A stretch of DNA of 64,000 nt from a virus: the IMG/VR virus record IMGVR_UViG_3300017956_000007, positions 20,466-84,465 of that record; one strand, given 5' to 3'. A program made the position numbers and the translations under genes. The notes below the pieces were generated by a model, which had not been told where the DNA came from, searched no databases, and worked only from the letters and a program-made list of their open reading frames with translations. Positions 10,259 through 20,390 of this stretch are shown in pieces; position 1 is the stretch's first letter; each line of letters begins with the position of its first letter.

Positions 10259-13200
10259 TATTTTATTTCCACGTCTAAAACGGTTGTTTGTAAAATTTTA
10301 AAGCCTCTTTTTAATGTCATTCCTCTATCAGAATCAACTTTCATTTTTTCTATGCTGTACACTGGATTTTTAACCGCAGAAAATATATAATTAGAATCAC
10401 CAGGTTCTGTTGCTGATAATGTGTCAACCGGTGTAAAATCAACATTAAAAAATTCTCTACCATTTTCAAATGTTGTACTAACTGAAGGAGGATTTTTTAA
10501 AAGGAAACTATTTGTTCCTTGCGTTAATGTAAATTCTGATTTACCATTATCGACATCTTCTTGTGATAATTTAAATGCCGATGTTAATACCGTTGGAGAC
10601 ATATTAATTGTTCTGCCTTGTATTTTATTTATTATTTCAATTTCATCGCTCGAAAACAAATGTGAATCATTTGCAAATATAACTCTAATTTTCGAATTAC
10701 CTGGAATAATTGCAGATTCTGCATCGACAAATTCATTGTTAGTATTTTGAACTCTAATATCATACACATACGGTTTTATTTTATCAGAAATAGTTCTACT
10801 ATCTCCTTCTCCTAATAACTGTTCTATAAGAGATTCTAATGGTGAGCCTTCCACCAAAGATCTTGCAAAATTTGTACTAAAATCTTGTGCTAGTTTAAAA
10901 TTATTTACAAATTTATTAAATCCTTTTGAATCAGTTCCAGAAGCATAAAAAACTATTGCAATAGTGTATTTTAAATCATCTAAATCTTGGGCAGATAATA
11001 CAGTAGGGGTATCACTAGATTTATCTGCCGGAACTAAAACAGGTTTTAGTGTTTCAGTAGTCACTGTTTCCTCAATTCCAGTGATTGGATTTATTACTGT
11101 TGAATTTACCTTTACAGTTTCTATTTCCATGCTAGGAAATGGATTTGCTTTCTTTTGTAAAAATTTTGCATTAACCAATTTTGTTTTGAATTCATTCACC
11201 CCTCCAAAACCACTTAAAGATAAAGTATATAATCCATTTGCATTCAATCCTTGTGTCAAAACAGTTAAAGCATCTAAAATTAATTTATTTGTATCATTTA
11301 ACCATTTTATAAAATCTTCTATAAAATTTAATGCCTCATCAATTAATCCCAAAGGCTCTTCAATCCAGCCTCTTACAGTACTTGTTAATCCATAAATTCT
11401 ATCTATTAATCTCCCGTAAACAGGTAAAAACTCAGCAATTGTAAAATAATTCCAGTTAGGGGGTATTGATGAATCTTGCTCGGAAAATAAATCAAAAAAA
11501 ACATTTGATGTACCATCTTCTTTAGTATTGAAAAAATCGAACCAGTCCGTTTTACCATTTGGAACTTTTACTGCATTGTCCAACAGAGAGGAAGAATCAT
11601 CTATAGATTTATCCGCTATCATTCTACCCAATTTCACCTGAATTTTATTCATACCTATAATTTGTCTATCAACTTTTTCCTTTGACTTTCTCTCAGGAAC
11701 TGAATACCTGAATAATTCAACATTTCCTCTATTATCGGCAACGTTAGTTGAATTTCCTTTATCATCAATAATATTAACTTCTTTAATGTGAAGATTTGTT
11801 CCCATTCCAGGAATTAATTTTTTCAACGATTGCCAATTAAACGCAGAATTATCTTTCTTCAAATCCTCAGTGTCCACAGTACTCTCAAGTTCATCTGAAC
11901 CCAAAAAAGGATGATTTACTTGCATACCAGGAACTAATTTATTCTTAACAAATTCATTCATTAAAAAAACAAAGTCTTCATCATATAAATCTGGTCTGTT
12001 GTAAATATCTTCTCCGTTCTGTGCCAATTTTGCAAATTTTCTAACCCTAGGATCATTAGGAAAAACTTCTTCTAATGCTAAATTAGAAGAAGTAACTGTA
12101 CCCGCAGCTGAACCAACCGGTTTGATGGATGTTTGATCCGAATCGCCAGGTAAAAACATAGGAGACATTAAAATATCTCCATCATTAATATTTTTTCTAA
12201 TCGTACCTGGATTTGAACTATCTCTAGTAGAATGGTTCAATAACAATTCGCCATCTACATTTTTCACCTGAACGGTATTAGATATGACTTCATTATTGAC
12301 AATAATGATAGGATTATGTTTCACAACGGTGGCGGAAAAACTTTTTTGAAATAAACCTTCATTAGTTTGAACAATTTTATCGCCTTTTTTAAACATTGGT
12401 ATTGTAACGGGTTCATCTGTAATTTTATAAGTTCCATCTTTAACTTTTTTAATTTTTACATCATTGAACCAATATCTGCTTACTTGATCAGTTTTATTTC
12501 TCAACTGAACAGGACTACCTAAATTAATCGTCTGAGTTTGTTCTTCTTTGTCTGAAATTACTTTTCCATCCTCTGGAGTTAAAATTTCGAATATTCCTGC
12601 TAAAAAATTTGCCAAAGAATTTATTACTTTATTCACTCCACTAAAAGAAGGCAAAGTCGCTAAAATGACAAGTGATGAATACTCGCCTGTTCCTGTCGGT
12701 CTATTACTATCATTACTATCATCAAATGATTTAATGATATGATCTATTGCTTCTTTTGGGGTAAGTTCTCTCTTATTTAAAAATGTAGACAAATAACCAA
12801 GTGCTTCTCCTATTAATGAATCTGCCCATGTTGATGAATCTAAATCCAAAAAATTTTTTAGTGACTGATAACTTTCTAAAACATTTTCTCTAAGTTGTGA
12901 TGAAGATTGAGCTGGTTGTTGGATAAAGGATTTCGAATCAATTAATCTAGAAGTTCCTGAACGTATTGAACTAGATATTCCAAAAGGTTTTTCTACTCCC
13001 ATCTCAATTTCAAATCCTGAAATGCCTGCTTTATATTCACTGGGTAATGTTACACCGGCCAAATCAGAAATTGCATCTGTTACTGATGCTGTATTTACAC
13101 CAGAAACTATTTGATTAAGTACAGAATTTGCAGTTTGTACATTAGTGACCTCATTAAAATCAATTCCTGTTCCTAGAGGAACCTCAAAATTTTCTTCAAT

Positions 13201-13632
13201 TCTCAATGATTCTTCAATAGATTCATCCGTTCTCAATGATTCTTCAATAGATTCATCCGTTGATTTACTTTTTAAATATTCTTCAAATTTTTTAAATGCA
13301 ATCAATAACTGAGAAAAATTTACAGGTTCAGGAACTGTTCCTACCTCCCAAGGATAAACTGTTAGAATTCCAGCACCAATATTTTTTAATTCATTGATAT
13401 AAGATTGTAAACTATCTATAACAGGTAATAAAATTAACTCTAGAGGACTTTTTATGGCTTTTAAAAATACTGAAGCAATATCTAAAAATCTACTAATATC
13501 TTCAATAATATCTGCCAAATTATCTGAGAATTCATATGCATTTTGTACAAATTGATTGACAGGACCTTCAAGATTTAAAATTTGATCTCGTTGAACAAAA
13601 TTACTTCCATCAGCGTTTGGTAAAACTGCCAT
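10258..13632 (-). CDS. Large virion structural protein, function unknown
   Basis: This 1124-residue protein belongs to the tail operon by position, between the Ig-like protein and gp5, and overlaps its neighbours at both ends. The first 130 residues are hydrophobic and helical (SRFLDIASVFLKAIKSPLE and similar), while the rest mixes beta segments with long loops. A short motif, LVEGSPLESLIEQLLGEG, lies near residue 930. A perfect tandem repeat of ten residues (TDESIEESLR twice) sits at about 125-144. No enzyme motif is visible. Proteins of similar size occupy this position in marine T4-like phages and are usually annotated only as structural; a role in the baseplate hub or periphery is inferred. 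Confidence 0.75.
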   Translation of the reverse strand: MAVLPNADGSNFVQRDQILNLEGPVNQFVQNAYEFSDNLADIIEDISRFLDIASVFLKAIKSPLELILLPVIDSLQSYINELKNIGAGILTVYPWEVGTVPEPVNFSQLLIAFKKFEEYLKSKSTDESIEESLRTDESIEESLRIEENFEVPLGTGIDFNEVTNVQTANSVLNQIVSGVNTASVTDAISDLAGVTLPSEYKAGISGFEIEMGVEKPFGISSSIRSGTSRLIDSKSFIQQPAQSSSQLRENVLESYQSLKNFLDLDSSTWADSLIGEALGYLSTFLNKRELTPKEAIDHIIKSFDDSNDSNRPTGTGEYSSLVILATLPSFSGVNKVINSLANFLAGIFEILTPEDGKVISDKEEQTQTINLGSPVQLRNKTDQVSRYWFNDVKIKKVKDGTYKITDEPVTIPMFKKGDKIVQTNEGLFQKSFSATVVKHNPIIIVNNEVISNTVQVKNVDGELLLNHSTRDSSNPGTIRKNINDGDILMSPMFLPGDSDQTSIKPVGSAAGTVTSSNLALEEVFPNDPRVRKFAKLAQNGEDIYNRPDLYDEDFVFLMNEFVKNKLVPGMQVNHPFLGSDELESTVDTEDLKKDNSAFNWQSLKKLIPGMGTNLHIKEVNIIDDKGNSTNVADNRGNVELFRYSVPERKSKEKVDRQIIGMNKIQVKLGRMIADKSIDDSSSLLDNAVKVPNGKTDWFDFFNTKEDGTSNVFFDLFSEQDSSIPPNWNYFTIAEFLPVYGRLIDRIYGLTSTVRGWIEEPLGLIDEALNFIEDFIKWLNDTNKLILDALTVLTQGLNANGLYTLSLSGFGGVNEFKTKLVNAKFLQKKANPFPSMEIETVKVNSTVINPITGIEETVTTETLKPVLVPADKSSDTPTVLSAQDLDDLKYTIAIVFYASGTDSKGFNKFVNNFKLAQDFSTNFARSLVEGSPLESLIEQLLGEGDSRTISDKIKPYVYDIRVQNTNNEFVDAESAIIPGNSKIRVIFANDSHLFSSDEIEIINKIQGRTINMSPTVLTSAFKLSQEDVDNGKSEFTLTQGTNSFLLKNPPSVSTTFENGREFFNVDFTPVDTLSATEPGDSNYIFSAVKNPVYSIEKMKVDSDRGMTLKRGFKILQTTVLDVEIK
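13201..13260 (-). repeat. Perfect 30-bp tandem duplication inside a structural gene
   Basis: Two identical 30-base units stand head to tail, at 13201-13230 and 13231-13260. They are in frame and encode TDESIEESLR twice, giving an acidic linker in the large structural protein. Perfect identity at the nucleotide level suggests a recent slippage or duplication event. Confidence 0.95.
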
Positions 13633-13792
13633 TTTCTTTTGCCTTTTCTAATACTTTTTTATGCTCATTTAATAATTTTAAAAGACTATTATTGAATTCT
13701 AAAGTTTTATTAAATATTTCTACTAATTGATTATTATACAAAGTTTTATTTTCAAAAAAATTTTCTGTTAGTTGTTGTTTTTTTTCTTCCAT
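13610..13792 (-). CDS. Short coiled-coil protein in baseplate operon
   Basis: Sixty residues, almost entirely one charged amphipathic helix (FNKTLEFNNSLLKLLNEHKKVLEKAKE) with heptad-like leucines, so a coiled coil is likely. It fits exactly between gp5, whose stop lies 5 bases away, and the next structural gene, whose start it overlaps by 23 bases. That spacing is the main argument that it is a real gene. No family is recognised. A small assembly factor or a structural plug in the tail tip is possible. Confidence 0.65.
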   Translation of the reverse strand: MEEKKQQLTENFFENKTLYNNQLVEIFNKTLEFNNSLLKLLNEHKKVLEKAKENGSFTKR

Positions 13793-13797
13793 AAATT

Positions 13798-15846
13798 TTA
13801 ATTCAAAAATGTTGATAGTTCTTGTTTTATTGCCGTAAATGCAGAACTATTAATTGGAGGACCACTTGGTCCACTAGGAGTTGTGACTGTTAAACTGTTT
13901 ATGGCATCTAACAACTTATCTACAATACCTTTTAATGAAGATGTTTGATTTTTTATACTAATGCGACCATCATTACCTATACTAATATTAGCTAAAAGAT
14001 TTTGTAAATTAATTTTTCCTCCTAAAGAATTTAAATCTATACTGCTACCACTAGACACAGAAAAAGAAGATGTAGGTCCATTTAAATTAAACTCAGCATT
14101 TCCCAATCTAGATTCCACTCTAACCCCCTGACCTCCTATTTTTAACCCGGTGTAAGTTGGAGTTAAAATTCCCTCATCATCTTCATCAAAAGAATGTTTT
14201 AAAATAATATCTCTTAATGGATTAACTACGTAATGCATTAAATTACCAGTTGATGCGGATTCTACTTTAGCATTACTGCCTAATAGATTGTTATAAGTTT
14301 CTGAAGCCTTACCTAATACAGTTTTTATGTATTTGTCATCTATTGTATTATTAAAAACACCAAGAACATTTTGATCTAGTTGACCGGCATTAACACCCAT
14401 AGATCCTAATGTTTTTAATGCAAATTGTTGAACATTATCGAAATTTATAATTGGTGAATTTTTTACTTCTAGATTAAATTTTTCGAAAGTTTGAGTTAAT
14501 AAATCTTCATTGCCATCCTGTCTCGTATGAAGAATTTTTTTTGCTTTAAGTATTATATTTTCACCAGCAGTTATCATAATGTTACCCGAATCAGATTTTA
14601 TCTCATAATTACCTTTACCTTTAATTCTAAAAATAGAATTTGTAGTCGCTCCACGGCTATTGATTAATATGTTTTGATTACCTCCAACATTCTTAATTTC
14701 ATTACCCATTATGAAAGATTCAAAATTAGAATCAGTAGTTAAATAATATCTTCCGATTACATTATCTATTCTAGAACCATCATTTTGAAAATCTATAAAA
14801 CTAGTGCTTCTATGTAAAATTCTAATTCTTTCTTTATTTGGTGTATCATCCATCTCAAAAGCATGGCCGCTCTCCGTATATGTAACATGATTAAACGGGT
14901 ATTCAGGATCATAACAATTTACTGGTACTGAAATTGTGACTTTTGGATCAGCAGTTAAAATTCCTGTATGCAAATTTCTACGATATTCATCAATCATATT
15001 ATTGACGCCATATAAAGATTTATAAATTTCAGAAAAAGGATTTAAAGTCGTTTGATACTCTTCTGAATCAGATTCTACCGGATTATCTTTATAATAACGA
15101 TCAGTTTTTAATTTAAGTCTTTGCTTAGTGAATGATAATAAAGGTATCGAAGGAAAACTATATAACATTTTACCTTCATCGTCAAATTCCATAAAATTTT
15201 CATTAGGATTTGATGAATAAGTTTGTAAGGATGCTCTTACAAAATCATCGTTTGTTTGCTTCACAATTGCAATTGCTTTATCAGAAACGCTGTCATATTC
15301 ATAATATAATTTCGAACCAGTTTTTGCATACGTATTTTCTCCTCTAAAATAATAAACTTTATCAACATTTTCATGAAAATCTACTATATGACCCGGCTTG
15401 CCATCTCTTGTTCGATCTATATAAAAAGGAGGATAAGGATACATTGTTTTATCTTCAAAAGATCTAGGATCAAAAAAACCTTTTCTTCTATTAGCCATGA
15501 CAGAAGGTATGCCTACACAAGACCCTAGAACAACAGGTTCTTGTCCTTCTTTACCATCTCTAAAAAAACCAAAAACATGAGATCCTTCTATTAAACCTAC
15601 AGGAGTCGTACCAATACCAGATATACCTGAAGAAGTGATTGGACTAATAACTTGTGCCCATGGCAATTCATCTGTTGGAATTTCATCCTTATTATCTGTA
15701 TGAAATCCTATACATCTTACTTTTAATCTGCCTAAATATAATGGATCTTTTCTGTCCTCGACAACACCATACCACCAAACAAAGTCAGACAAACCTGCAA
15801 AATCTTGGTTATCAATTTGATTTAAAATTTGTGATAATTTTTCCAT
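13798..15846 (-). CDS. 5: Baseplate hub/spike protein gp5-like (OB fold plus C-terminal beta-helix, no visible lysozyme)
   Basis: Of 682 residues, the N-terminal 140 form the gp5/VgrG OB fold, seen in VWWYGVVEDRKDPLYLGRLK at about 23-42 and in GSHVFGFFRDGKEGQEPVVLG. The C-terminal 250 residues carry short beta repeats typical of a trimeric beta-helix (KGNYEIKSDSGNIMITAGEN and others). They end with a segment rich in Ser, Gly and Pro (TTPSGPSGPPINSSAF) that is characteristic of marine gp5 proteins. In T4 a lysozyme domain is inserted after the OB fold. Here I see no T4-lysozyme Glu/Asp/Thr arrangement in that place, so peptidoglycan cleavage, if any, must come from another protein. The hub-like gene lies immediately upstream. 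Confidence 0.85.
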   Translation of the reverse strand: MEKLSQILNQIDNQDFAGLSDFVWWYGVVEDRKDPLYLGRLKVRCIGFHTDNKDEIPTDELPWAQVISPITSSGISGIGTTPVGLIEGSHVFGFFRDGKEGQEPVVLGSCVGIPSVMANRRKGFFDPRSFEDKTMYPYPPFYIDRTRDGKPGHIVDFHENVDKVYYFRGENTYAKTGSKLYYEYDSVSDKAIAIVKQTNDDFVRASLQTYSSNPNENFMEFDDEGKMLYSFPSIPLLSFTKQRLKLKTDRYYKDNPVESDSEEYQTTLNPFSEIYKSLYGVNNMIDEYRRNLHTGILTADPKVTISVPVNCYDPEYPFNHVTYTESGHAFEMDDTPNKERIRILHRSTSFIDFQNDGSRIDNVIGRYYLTTDSNFESFIMGNEIKNVGGNQNILINSRGATTNSIFRIKGKGNYEIKSDSGNIMITAGENIILKAKKILHTRQDGNEDLLTQTFEKFNLEVKNSPIINFDNVQQFALKTLGSMGVNAGQLDQNVLGVFNNTIDDKYIKTVLGKASETYNNLLGSNAKVESASTGNLMHYVVNPLRDIILKHSFDEDDEGILTPTYTGLKIGGQGVRVESRLGNAEFNLNGPTSSFSVSSGSSIDLNSLGGKINLQNLLANISIGNDGRISIKNQTSSLKGIVDKLLDAINSLTVTTPSGPSGPPINSSAFTAIKQELSTFLN

Positions 15847-17654
15847 TAATCTAAAACCTCTTGATTTGTGCCAGGCTTAACTGGCAAAGTAGATGGATTT
15901 GTTAATTTATTGGAATTTATTGAACCAGAATAAATTTCCTCATCATCAGGAATTTCATACTCCGTTAATGCCTGAGAATAACTTTCAACTGGCTGTAAAG
16001 TATTAAATAAAGAATCTTTCACTAGTTCCATTTCTGTTCTATATTTTGAATCTTGAGTAATTGTATGTCTTATTTTTGTTATCAAATAATTGCCTTGATA
16101 AAAGGTGTGTTCATCAGATCCACCTACACTTGAGTAATACATTGATGGTATTTTTAATCTAACAATTTCACCTATTTTTCTATTTTGATCTCCTGATACT
16201 TTTATTTGTATAATTATATTTTTTAACATTCTTTTTTGTGCATTTGAGGTCAATAAGTATCTTTCTACCTGATTATCAAAAGTTGAAAATTTTGTAGTAT
16301 TTCCTGTTAAAATTCCTCTCAACAAATTTATATTTCTTTTTTGAGAATGTCCAAAATTTGTAAATTTTAATTTGTATGATGCATCAGCACCCTTTAAGGC
16401 AATATGATTACTAGATGTTAAAGGTGCGTTAAATATACCATCTCCCTCTGTAACATGTCTAAAATCATAAAAATCAACAAGATAATTATACTCATATTCA
16501 AAAATTCCACCTCTATAATCAAATATTTTTTTTACATTATCTGTTCTACCTCTTGAAATTTCAGATATTGAAGGAAGTTTTATTCTGTCAATGTTTTCAC
16601 CTATTGTTTGTGTTATAGGATCATATGTTAATAATTTCGATCCATACATACCTCCAACCAAATTAGAAATCACATCAAATGTAGATAAAAATTTATATGA
16701 TTGAACTGAAATATCGCTTGCGGAAAAACTATATCCAAAATTATTTTGAGGCACAATAACATATGTTGCCATCGGAACTCTCACCGAACTCGCAACCGAT
16801 GATACATTTACTCTTAACTTGTTCTTATTTTCTCTTAAAGATGAAGAAACATTTTGAGAATCCAAACCTTTTTCTTCATATATCTCATCCAATGAATTTT
16901 CAGCAAATTCGGCAGCACTATTTGATCTTAGAGGATTTAATAGATCCCCAATAGACTTAAACCAAAAACCCATACTATTTTCGTAAAAAACAAAAGAACT
17001 AAAATTTCTAGATTCTAAATTTGTATCAATATTTTTAACGTTTATTGGAGTTGCTTTTCTAGCCAACATATTTATTGCCTGAAAAGGTCTAATTCTAGGA
17101 AATACTATGTGATTTAAATAAAAAGATGAATCTGAATCTCCAACCTTATCGAAATATAAAGGTTTACGATTTTTTGTTACATTTTTTGCTATGTAAGTAT
17201 CATATATACTTGAAACTATTTCAGATGCGGTTTTTGCCTTATAAGATTTTGAAACTTTATTTTTTAAATTAATAATATATTCTTCCGAAATAAAAAATAA
17301 AGTATACATCTGTATTCTATCTCGAATCATTTTTTCGGACATCTTATAAACTATGTAAGTACCTTCAAATTTATTTGCCGGAATTCTTTTATTAAAAAAA
17401 GAAATTTTTATTTTTTCTTGACCTATGATAGGTAATCTTTCTTCCCATCCAGCCGAATCTGAAAAAGTTATATCACCATTAACAACATTATCCTCAAATA
17501 ATGATTCATAAATGTTTATTTCAGTGAATAACGATGGTCCTACCTTGAACTCTACATTTTTATAATTATAGAATGAAATGTCATAATCGCATTCATTTTC
17601 ATAATTTTGTAAAGTATTTGTAGAGTTGTCTAAATTAGTTAATTGCTGTGTCAT
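15846..17654 (-). CDS. Baseplate hub protein, gp27-like
   Basis: This 602-residue protein directly precedes gp5 and overlaps it by one base. The first 170 residues contain a beta-barrel-like pattern (FEDNVVNGDITFSDSAGWEE, then GQEKIKISF) typical of the gp27/gpD tail-hub fold, which makes the trimeric platform for the gp5 spike. The C-terminal part (about 480-570) has GEIVRLKIPS, then YQGNYLITKIRHTI, the second barrel seen in such hubs. It is longer than T4 gp27 (391 residues). Naming it gp27-like rests on these patterns and on position; an unrelated hub protein is the alternative. Confidence 0.7.
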   Translation of the reverse strand: MTQQLTNLDNSTNTLQNYENECDYDISFYNYKNVEFKVGPSLFTEINIYESLFEDNVVNGDITFSDSAGWEERLPIIGQEKIKISFFNKRIPANKFEGTYIVYKMSEKMIRDRIQMYTLFFISEEYIINLKNKVSKSYKAKTASEIVSSIYDTYIAKNVTKNRKPLYFDKVGDSDSSFYLNHIVFPRIRPFQAINMLARKATPINVKNIDTNLESRNFSSFVFYENSMGFWFKSIGDLLNPLRSNSAAEFAENSLDEIYEEKGLDSQNVSSSLRENKNKLRVNVSSVASSVRVPMATYVIVPQNNFGYSFSASDISVQSYKFLSTFDVISNLVGGMYGSKLLTYDPITQTIGENIDRIKLPSISEISRGRTDNVKKIFDYRGGIFEYEYNYLVDFYDFRHVTEGDGIFNAPLTSSNHIALKGADASYKLKFTNFGHSQKRNINLLRGILTGNTTKFSTFDNQVERYLLTSNAQKRMLKNIIIQIKVSGDQNRKIGEIVRLKIPSMYYSSVGGSDEHTFYQGNYLITKIRHTITQDSKYRTEMELVKDSLFNTLQPVESYSQALTEYEIPDDEEIYSGSINSNKLTNPSTLPVKPGTNQEVLD

Positions 17655-18233
17655 TTAATACAAATTCCTAAATTCTTTTTCTATCTGTGAAACATAAGAT
17701 TTATCGATAAGAATTATATTTCTTTTTTTCTCATTTTCTATGATCTCATAATCATAATTTGTCACTGCATTTTTAAGACCACTATCGGTTTCTAAATAAC
17801 TTTGTTCATCAATAATTACTTTTTTTTCTAAAATTCTTTTATAAGATCCGTCTACCAAAATTTGAGTTTCTTGTCTAAGAATTTTTTCATAATGATGAAT
17901 GGATGTTTGCGCTTGCTCAACAGAACCGTATTTAGAAGAAATGTAATTAGTTAAAGATATACCAAATAATGGCCAATCATAATGTACATCAATTATATCA
18001 TTGGCAAGTAAAATAATCCAAGTAAATCTAACATTACCATAATAATCATATGATATTGAATCAGGTCTCTCGTAATCTTTAATAATGTAAGGATAAAAAG
18101 ATGTTAAATTTTTCTTGACCAGATCTCTTAATTTTACTCTATTCATCACATTCACTGAACTTGTTGTGATTATTGGTAATTGCTTTTCTATGTTGTAATT
18201 AATTTTTGAATAATTTTTAAAAAATTCAGACAT
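17655..18233 (-). CDS. 53: Baseplate wedge protein gp53
   Basis: This 192-residue protein shows the gp53 signature: YDYYGNVRFTWIILLANDII followed by DVHYDWPL, at about 62-88. gp53 joins gp6 and gp25 in the wedge and is needed for wedge-to-hub assembly. Its size agrees with T4 gp53 (196 residues). It ends one base from the start of the hub protein and overlaps the upstream tail-cap gene by one base. Confidence 0.92.
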   Translation of the reverse strand: MSEFFKNYSKINYNIEKQLPIITTSSVNVMNRVKLRDLVKKNLTSFYPYIIKDYERPDSISYDYYGNVRFTWIILLANDIIDVHYDWPLFGISLTNYISSKYGSVEQAQTSIHHYEKILRQETQILVDGSYKRILEKKVIIDEQSYLETDSGLKNAVTNYDYEIIENEKKRNIILIDKSYVSQIEKEFRNLY

Positions 18234-19411
18234 TAATATCCTTGTGCAGCAAATTGATTGTTCAACGCAAAATTTTCTTTAAAAGAAATACTTAATGAAA
18301 TATTAGTCGGGTATGATTGATCTTCAAAAAATGTATTGCCATATTTAACCGATAATGATTCCAAAACCGATTGTCCTATTTTAAATAGATACTCATTTCC
18401 TGTTGTTTCACCATCTAAATCATAAAAAGTTATTGTATATACGTTTGGAAATTTAAAAAATTGAGAAGGCATTGTTGCTGTGTTTGTCGTTGTTATAGTT
18501 TTGGATTTTTTATTTTCTGTTGACATTGACGCTAAATCATTTTTATCAACATCAGTTAAAGAATCGTCTTGTATATCTGTAGTAATTACCTCATCTCTTT
18601 CATGTTTACCTAGAGAAGGTAACATGCCTTTTTTTAAATTTGATATAATTTTTATTGCATTTTTCGCATCATCCGCACTTCTTGGTTTAAATTCAAAATT
18701 AAATGAATGTTGTCTTAAATTTCTCACTCCATTGAATGATAATGCCGCATATGGATTTATTTGTCTTCTCATTGATTGAGCTGCGATGTCTACAGTTGAA
18801 GCATCGAATGCAGGAGATAAAAAAGTTGCACCTGCAGTTATGGCATTATATTTGATTCTATCAGTAAAATTATTCATATAGGCATCTAATGCTTTTTCAG
18901 TGTATGGAGATAATGATTGCCATACATCTCCATATAATTCTTTAGTTTTTTCCCAAAAAGAATCATTACTATTAGTGTAATTATTATATGCTTGTTGAAG
19001 TCTATTTCTATCAGTAGAAGAAAATTGTTCAAATGCTTTACCTATTAAGCCTAATTCTACGTTCTGATAATCTGCGACATAACTAGTATTTAATGATCCT
19101 GATGGTAAAAATAAAACATAAGAATTTAAACTTTGATAAGATTCACTTGTATTACTGGATGTAAGATAACTACTAATTTCAAAAGAATTGTCCTCTAAAA
19201 AATTTGTCAATCCATTATACGGATCATTTTGTTTTTCTTGTTCTAATAATCTATACTCCCTTATAATCATAAAATGATGAAGTCCTTCAGATTTATCTCC
19301 TATATTTTTAGGGTATCTATATACATTCTTACTTGTGACTAATTTTTGTATATAACTTATATAACCAGTAGGGTCATTGTTTGTTGATAAAGTAGATACC
19401 CCTTTTTCCAT
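18233..19411 (-). CDS. Baseplate tail-tube cap protein, gp48/gp54 family (copy 1)
   Basis: The 392 residues include the conserved core of the gp48/gp54 pair: NPYAALSFNGVRNLRQHSFN followed by FEFKPRS, then GMLPSL, and near the C-terminus a strand-rich block ending in LSISFKENFAL. In T4 these two paralogues form rings between the baseplate hub and the first tail-tube ring. The following minus-strand gene upstream is its paralogue. Which of the two corresponds to gp48 and which to gp54 is not certain; this larger one is close to T4 gp48 in size (364 residues). Confidence 0.82.
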   Translation of the reverse strand: MEKGVSTLSTNNDPTGYISYIQKLVTSKNVYRYPKNIGDKSEGLHHFMIIREYRLLEQEKQNDPYNGLTNFLEDNSFEISSYLTSSNTSESYQSLNSYVLFLPSGSLNTSYVADYQNVELGLIGKAFEQFSSTDRNRLQQAYNNYTNSNDSFWEKTKELYGDVWQSLSPYTEKALDAYMNNFTDRIKYNAITAGATFLSPAFDASTVDIAAQSMRRQINPYAALSFNGVRNLRQHSFNFEFKPRSADDAKNAIKIISNLKKGMLPSLGKHERDEVITTDIQDDSLTDVDKNDLASMSTENKKSKTITTTNTATMPSQFFKFPNVYTITFYDLDGETTGNEYLFKIGQSVLESLSVKYGNTFFEDQSYPTNISLSISFKENFALNNQFAAQGY

Positions 19412-20349
19412 TATGCCCCCTCTTCTAGAATTTGATTATAATCACTCTCACATCTCTCTCTAGTATAGATGACAGTTTCTTTTAAGTTTAGAGTTAAATT
19501 AACCGAATGCGGAGAATTATTTTCCTCGTGAAAAACTGGTTGAGGTGTATCACCAGAATATGTTACATCAAATTTTGTCATAACAGCATCTTCAATTTTG
19601 AACATCAAATTTCCTTTTTGCGAAGAAAAATTTTTTGTTGTGGGATAAAATCTAACACCAAAAACGTCTGGTAATAATTGAACACCATTATTTTCAAAAG
19701 TCATACCATTTAGAGACTCTGGACTAGTTACAAGATCTTGTGGTAACATGCTAGATTTGAATATTTGAATCACCCTATTTAGAGCAATAGAATCATTTTT
19801 ATTTTTGGGTACTAAATTGAAATTAAAAGAAAATTCTCTAAAACCAACTCCAGAAAAAGTTGAAGTCATAAATGGATTTTCTATTTTATTTTCATTATTC
19901 GTAAAAACTGCCCTAAGACCGGGTTTACCTTTTAAAGCCAATTCTGCTGCAATATTGAAAAAATTGGAACTATTGAAAGAACCTACTCCTTTTTTCAAAA
20001 TTCTTGTAGCATTGGATCTGATTTCATCAAATTTTTCACCACTTATATTACCTCGCAATGAACCTACAGCAGCAGCTCCCACTGCACCGAATGATGAAGT
20101 ATTATAACTCACATTCAATCCATCATTTAATTCTAAAGGTATAGGCAATGCAATAAAACCCTTTAATATCTTTGAATTTCCGGATCTTCTTTTTTTAATT
20201 GTAAATACACAAAATTTAGCACTTTCTCCTCCTGCGTTTGAGAAAATTAAATCAGAAGGAAATCTAGCAACATATGTAGAATCACCACTATCTGAAATTG
20301 GTAAATCAGTGACAATGTTTTTTAGTTTATCAGTCATTGATAAAGTCAT
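19411..20349 (-). CDS. Baseplate tail-tube cap protein, gp48/gp54 family (copy 2)
   Basis: This 312-residue protein has the same core as its downstream neighbour: NPFMTSTFSGVGFREFSFNF, then SSMLPQDLV, then a C-terminal HSVNLTLNLKETVIYT. Its size is close to T4 gp54 (320 residues). The start is supported by a ribosome binding site (AAGGAAA) about 6 bases upstream. It is the first gene of the minus-strand baseplate operon, so the promoter for the whole operon should lie in or just beyond the 41-base gap to gp4. Confidence 0.82.
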   Translation of the reverse strand: MTLSMTDKLKNIVTDLPISDSGDSTYVARFPSDLIFSNAGGESAKFCVFTIKKRRSGNSKILKGFIALPIPLELNDGLNVSYNTSSFGAVGAAAVGSLRGNISGEKFDEIRSNATRILKKGVGSFNSSNFFNIAAELALKGKPGLRAVFTNNENKIENPFMTSTFSGVGFREFSFNFNLVPKNKNDSIALNRVIQIFKSSMLPQDLVTSPESLNGMTFENNGVQLLPDVFGVRFYPTTKNFSSQKGNLMFKIEDAVMTKFDVTYSGDTPQPVFHEENNSPHSVNLTLNLKETVIYTRERCESDYNQILEEGA

Positions 20350-20390
20350 GTATTTCCTTATAGAATTTTTTGTTGTAATATATATTTAGT
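20350..20390. promoter_or_regulatory. 41-bp divergent intergenic region between baseplate operon and gp4
   Basis: This short, almost pure A+T spacer lies between two divergent start codons and must hold the 5' leaders of both operons. On the minus strand it contains a good ribosome binding site (AAGGAAA). On the plus strand an ATATATATTTAG stretch precedes the gp4 start. A T4-type late promoter (TATAAATA) is not present in exact form. Near variants exist on both strands, but none can be assigned with confidence. Confidence 0.35.

Noticed and set aside
10964-11395. 143-codon plus-strand frame inside a structural gene
   Set aside because: It is a shadow of the minus-strand gene; its amino-acid composition and lack of any translation signal give no support for a second protein.
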